DNA of 10,172 nucleotides from a bacterium (lineage in GTDB: Bacteria > Vulcanimicrobiota > Xenobia > Xenobiales > Xenobiaceae), in contig JAFSXO010000387.1 in NCBI GenBank assembly GCA_017444045.1, positions 1 to 10,172 of the forward strand, written 5' to 3'. Of the stretch, positions 8,025 to 10,172 are shown one piece after another. Each line of letters begins with the position of its first letter. Position 1 is the first letter of the stretch. The notes under the pieces are model-generated. The model saw only the letters and a program-made list of their open reading frames with translations. It ran no database searches and was not told the DNA's origin. The position numbers and the translations under genes were made by a program.

Positions 8025-8552
8025 CTACGGACGCACCAGAGCGAAGTTCAGGGGACAGCCATCGGGGAGCATGCCTTCGCCAATAGCGTACTGGTGTCCA
8101 TCTTTTCTGTAAAACTTTTTGATGCGGATATTGCCGGGGCCTACAACGTAAATGCCGCCATTTTCCCATTTGCCCTTGTAGATGCTGTCTCTGTCGCGGG
8201 ACATATCGCGGTATTCACCCTCGCGGGCGAATTTGATGCGGAGCGGATCTAGGCAGAGCTTAACGGAGTTTCCCTGCATGACGATGTTGATGAGCGCATA
8301 CTCTGCAGCAGCGGATTGGAATTTATCGTTTGGGTCTACCTCTATCAGACATTTCCAGCCGCCGCAGATTTTGGCTTTGTCGGTGATGATTTGAGCATCG
8401 CGGGGGACGCCGTTCTGCTTGACATCTTCTATGTACCAATAGAAATCGTCTAGGGTGCATCCGGTGCGGGCCTTAGCGGGGCTCAGCGTGCTTAGAACTA
8501 GGAACGCAATGGCAATGGCTGCTAAAGAGTATAGAAAACTGTGTTTTTTCAT
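8025..8552 (-). CDS. Small secreted Cys-containing protein, function unknown
   Basis: I do not recognise this 175-residue protein. It starts MKKHSFLYSL, has a hydrophobic core to about residue 20 and a typical signal peptidase I site after SPAKA (residue 28), so Sec export is likely. There is no lipobox Cys at the cleavage site. The mature part has five cysteines (32, 63, 68, 100, 166), which could form disulfides outside the cytoplasm. The C-terminal half looks like short beta strands (GGIYVVGPGNIRIKKFY). GGAGG lies 6 nt upstream of the ATG at 8552. It is first of the minus-strand series, separated from copy A by 117 nt holding two hairpins. Co-expression with the membrane peptidases is possible but not shown. 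Confidence 0.85.
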   Translation of the reverse strand: MKKHSFLYSLAAIAIAFLVLSTLSPAKARTGCTLDDFYWYIEDVKQNGVPRDAQIITDKAKICGGWKCLIEVDPNDKFQSAAAEYALINIVMQGNSVKLCLDPLRIKFAREGEYRDMSRDRDSIYKGKWENGGIYVVGPGNIRIKKFYRKDGHQYAIGEGMLPDGCPLNFALVRP

Positions 8553-8558
8553 ATCGTA

Positions 8559-8563
8559 CCTCC
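8559..8563 (-). promoter_or_regulatory. Ribosome binding site of secreted-protein gene
   Basis: GGAGG lies 6 nt before the ATG at 8552. It is the strongest Shine-Dalgarno in the window and fixes this start. Confidence 0.85.
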
Positions 8564-8668
8564 GTTTATGTTTTTATGTTGAAAAATATGACAGAAATGA
8601 ACTCCCGCCAGCATTTGCGGTGCTGGAGTCATCTGCGCTGTGCGTTTCATTATTGTGAATAATATAGT

Positions 8669-8697
8669 TTTATTTAGGGTATGCCGTTCCTTGTCCA
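8669..8697 (-). promoter_or_regulatory. Possible sigma-70-type promoter for the minus-strand series
   Basis: TGGACA (8692-8697) is followed after 17 nt by AATAAA (8669-8674) on the minus strand. The -35 matches consensus at five of six positions and the -10 at four of six. It would give a leader of roughly 110 nt before the start at 8552, containing the CCAGCA/TGCTGG hairpin. This is a match by eye only. Confidence 0.25.
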
Positions 8698-8750
8698 TGC
8701 TGTAAAGCTGGCCATTGTTGGCATAAATCATTTGGAACGAAAGCTTATCC

Positions 8751-10172
8751 TTGTACAGCGTAAGCCCCTTTCTGAAGAAGGAAGTTAAAGATCAGATCGC
8801 CAGCCGCGATCCGCGAGAGCGGATGTCCTGGAACTGGTACGATACCTGGCAGGAGGAGCACCACCGTGTCTTCGTAGTTGCTAAGCTGTGCAAGGCCGAC
8901 CTGCTGCAAGAGGTGCACCAGTCGCTGCAGAAGGCCGTTGAAGAAGGCCAGACCTTTGAGGAATGGCGCAGCGAGATCATGCCTAAGCTGGAAGGCAGAT
9001 GGATCGGAAAGACCGTAGGCGAGCTCTGGGACGAGCTGCCGGAAGAAGAAAAAGACAAACGCAGGGATCAGGAGCCTAACGCCGAGCAACGCCAGGAGGT
9101 TATCGCGCCTAAGCGGCTGGAGCGCATCTACCAAACCAACATGAAAGTGGCTCACGCTGCCGGGCAATATCAGAGTTTGGTGGATATGGCCGATCTGTAT
9201 CCTTACTGGCGTTACTGCACCCAGGAGGACGACAGAGTCCGCAAGGGACATGCCATACTTAATAACAAGGTTTTTCATCATTCAGATCAGTTCTGGGATA
9301 CGCATTACCCGCCTAACGGCTGGAACTGCCGCTGCTATGTGCGGGCTATGGATGAGGACGATCTGGAGGACGAGGGGCTGAAGGTTATCAGCTCTAAGAG
9401 CCTCAAGACCAAGCTGGAGGACAGCGCCGGCGGGCATAAGAAGCTGGCGTATATTATCGACGGACAGACCGTTTCGACCGAAGACGGCTGGAATTACAAC
9501 CCTGGGAAAATAAACAGAGACGGCGGCAAAGATGGCGACGGTGGCTCACCGTCTGAGTCGCCCAGTCCGGAAGGCGGCCCTAGCGACGGCCAGGATAGCG
9601 GATCGGACAGCGACAAGGGCAAAGACGCTGGCAAAAAGAGCGGATCCGAAGACAAGGGCAAGGAAGCTGGGAAAAGCAGCGCTCCGGCTGGCGCAAAAGG
9701 CGCTGAGCAGAGTGCTGCCAGCAAGGATGCTGGCAAGGCCAGCGAGGCCAAACAGGATGAAAGCAGCGCCTCTGAGCAGGCGGCAGCCAAGGAGCAGAAC
9801 GGGAAGAAGGGCGCTGACAAAGATAGTAAGCAGGCTGAGACTGTAGGCGCTGAGCGAGCTGCTGACAAGAGCGCAGGGCAGGCAGCGGCTAAGAAAGAGC
9901 AGCCGTCTGGGGAACGCGCTGCGGTTAAGGCTGCTGGGCAGGATGCGGAGCCTCGCGCTGGCCAGACGGCAACGGCAGAGCGGAATATAAGGGCCAACAT
10001 AGGGCCTATGGTGGAACGGAAGCTAGCTAAGCTTGAGCCACGACTGGCGGAATATGTGAGGAAGGATATAGAGGGATATCCCGGCAGCAGAACGCTAAAG
10101 AAGCTGGCTGATGTGCAGCCGGATGGGAAGCTTGTGCTTGAGTCTGCGCAGTCTGCAGATAAGCTGGCTAAA
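8751..10172 (+). CDS. Phage Mu gpF-like (MuF) head protein with long linker and extra C-terminal domain, partial
   Basis: The plus-strand frame is open from 8727 to the window end (482 codons) with no stop. Counting from a TTG at 8751, residues about 28-85 (NWYDTWQEEHHRVFVVAK onward) and 121-252 match the phage Mu gpF/SPP1 gp7 minor head family. Landmarks are RIYQTNMKVAHAAGQY, RYCTQEDDRVRKGHAIL, FWDTHYPPNGWNCRCYV and the GWNYNPGK that usually closes the domain. In phages this protein joins the procapsid near the portal. Here the domain is followed by about 150 low-complexity residues and then a helical region (about 409-474) that leaves the window. MuF domains fused to C-terminal toxin domains are a known class of phage polymorphic toxins, which is one reading. 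The start is uncertain: no Shine-Dalgarno precedes the TTG, the next ATG is at 8823, and no portal gene lies upstream, so 5' truncation is plausible. Confidence 0.8.
   Translation, partial: MYSVSPFLKKEVKDQIASRDPRERMSWNWYDTWQEEHHRVFVVAKLCKADLLQEVHQSLQKAVEEGQTFEEWRSEIMPKLEGRWIGKTVGELWDELPEEEKDKRRDQEPNAEQRQEVIAPKRLERIYQTNMKVAHAAGQYQSLVDMADLYPYWRYCTQEDDRVRKGHAILNNKVFHHSDQFWDTHYPPNGWNCRCYVRAMDEDDLEDEGLKVISSKSLKTKLEDSAGGHKKLAYIIDGQTVSTEDGWNYNPGKINRDGGKDGDGGSPSESPSPEGGPSDGQDSGSDSDKGKDAGKKSGSEDKGKEAGKSSAPAGAKGAEQSAASKDAGKASEAKQDESSASEQAAAKEQNGKKGADKDSKQAETVGAERAADKSAGQAAAKKEQPSGERAAVKAAGQDAEPRAGQTATAERNIRANIGPMVERKLAKLEPRLAEYVRKDIEGYPGSRTLKKLADVQPDGKLVLESAQSADKLAK
9513..9974 (+). repeat. Low-complexity Ala/Lys/Gly/Ser/Glu/Asp linker with imperfect repeats
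   Basis: About 154 codons after the MuF domain encode almost only small and charged residues. Imperfect units recur, for example DKGKDAGKKSGSE and DKGKEAGKSSAPA, whose GACAAGGGCAA segments start 39 nt apart (9612 and 9651). The mixed charges and absence of hydrophobic residues predict a disordered tether. Confidence 0.85.

Larger units (their letters stand above)
8553..8750. other. Divergent intergenic region and probable host/phage boundary
   Basis: No convincing gene lies here. The visible elements are the Shine-Dalgarno of the secreted-protein gene, a CCAGCA/TGCTGG hairpin (8608-8626), a weak promoter-like pair on the minus strand, a GCCA-4-TGGC palindrome (8711-8722), and a CGTTCC/GGAACG inverted pair (8685-8690 and 8734-8739). 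The plus-strand phage frame is closed by TAA at 8724-8726. No attachment site or transposon end could be identified. Confidence 0.5.

Noticed and set aside
8549..8731. 60-codon minus-strand frame overlapping the secreted-protein start by ATGA
   Set aside because: No Shine-Dalgarno, no recognisable protein features, and it contains the leader and ribosome binding site of the downstream gene.
8681..8788. 35-residue plus-strand frame starting MPFLVHAVKL
   Set aside because: No properly spaced ribosome binding site, overlaps the MuF frame, and no family resemblance.
8745..9281. 178-codon minus-strand frame opposite MuF
   Set aside because: It is antisense to the well-supported MuF domain and has no independent evidence.
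9494..10000. 168-codon minus-strand frame rich in Ala/Ser/Leu/Pro
   Set aside because: It is the mirror of the low-complexity MuF linker. Its composition follows from the sense codons.

Overview
The window looks bacterial. It has dense short-gap genes, a response regulator/histidine kinase pair, strong GGAG-type ribosome binding sites exactly 6 nt from four start codons, a Sec signal peptide and a phage Mu-like head gene. Base composition is near 50% GC. N-terminal zinc-ribbon membrane proteins of this kind are common in Bacillota, so an anaerobic Firmicute-like host is possible, but nothing here fixes the taxon.

Layout. Five genes lie head to tail on the minus strand and read from 8552 down to 1. 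They are a small secreted protein (8025-8552), a large zinc-ribbon/transmembrane/HEXXH protein (copy A, 5046-7907), its tandem paralogue with a one-base frameshift (copy B, 1634-4983), an OmpR-type response regulator (863-1549) and the N-terminal 292 residues of its sensor kinase (1-876, running off the window). On the plus strand, facing away, is the beginning of a phage Mu gpF-type protein (about 8751 to beyond 10172). It has a very long Ala/Lys/Gly/Ser/Glu-rich linker and a further domain that runs off the window.

The most notable content is the paralogous pair. Each has a four-Cys zinc ribbon at the N terminus, a Pro/Ala-rich linker, a Cys-flanked membrane helix, a ZU5-like beta region, a second hydrophobic segment, and a domain with HELFH followed by 18 residues and Glu, which is a gluzincin metallopeptidase arrangement. 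A shared C-terminal beta region and a Pro-rich linker follow, and then tails that differ between the copies. I recognise no named family with this whole architecture. Copy B lost one A in an AAAA run, but its reading frame downstream remains open for about 400 codons, so the lesion is recent, a sequence error, or tolerated by recoding. The membrane-helix DNA is 102/105 identical between the copies, with only synonymous differences.

How the genes may work together is inference. A two-component system next to membrane-tethered putative proteases and a secreted small protein suggests an envelope-related locus, but nothing in the sequence proves co-regulation. The phage gene seems unrelated and marks a prophage edge or remnant.
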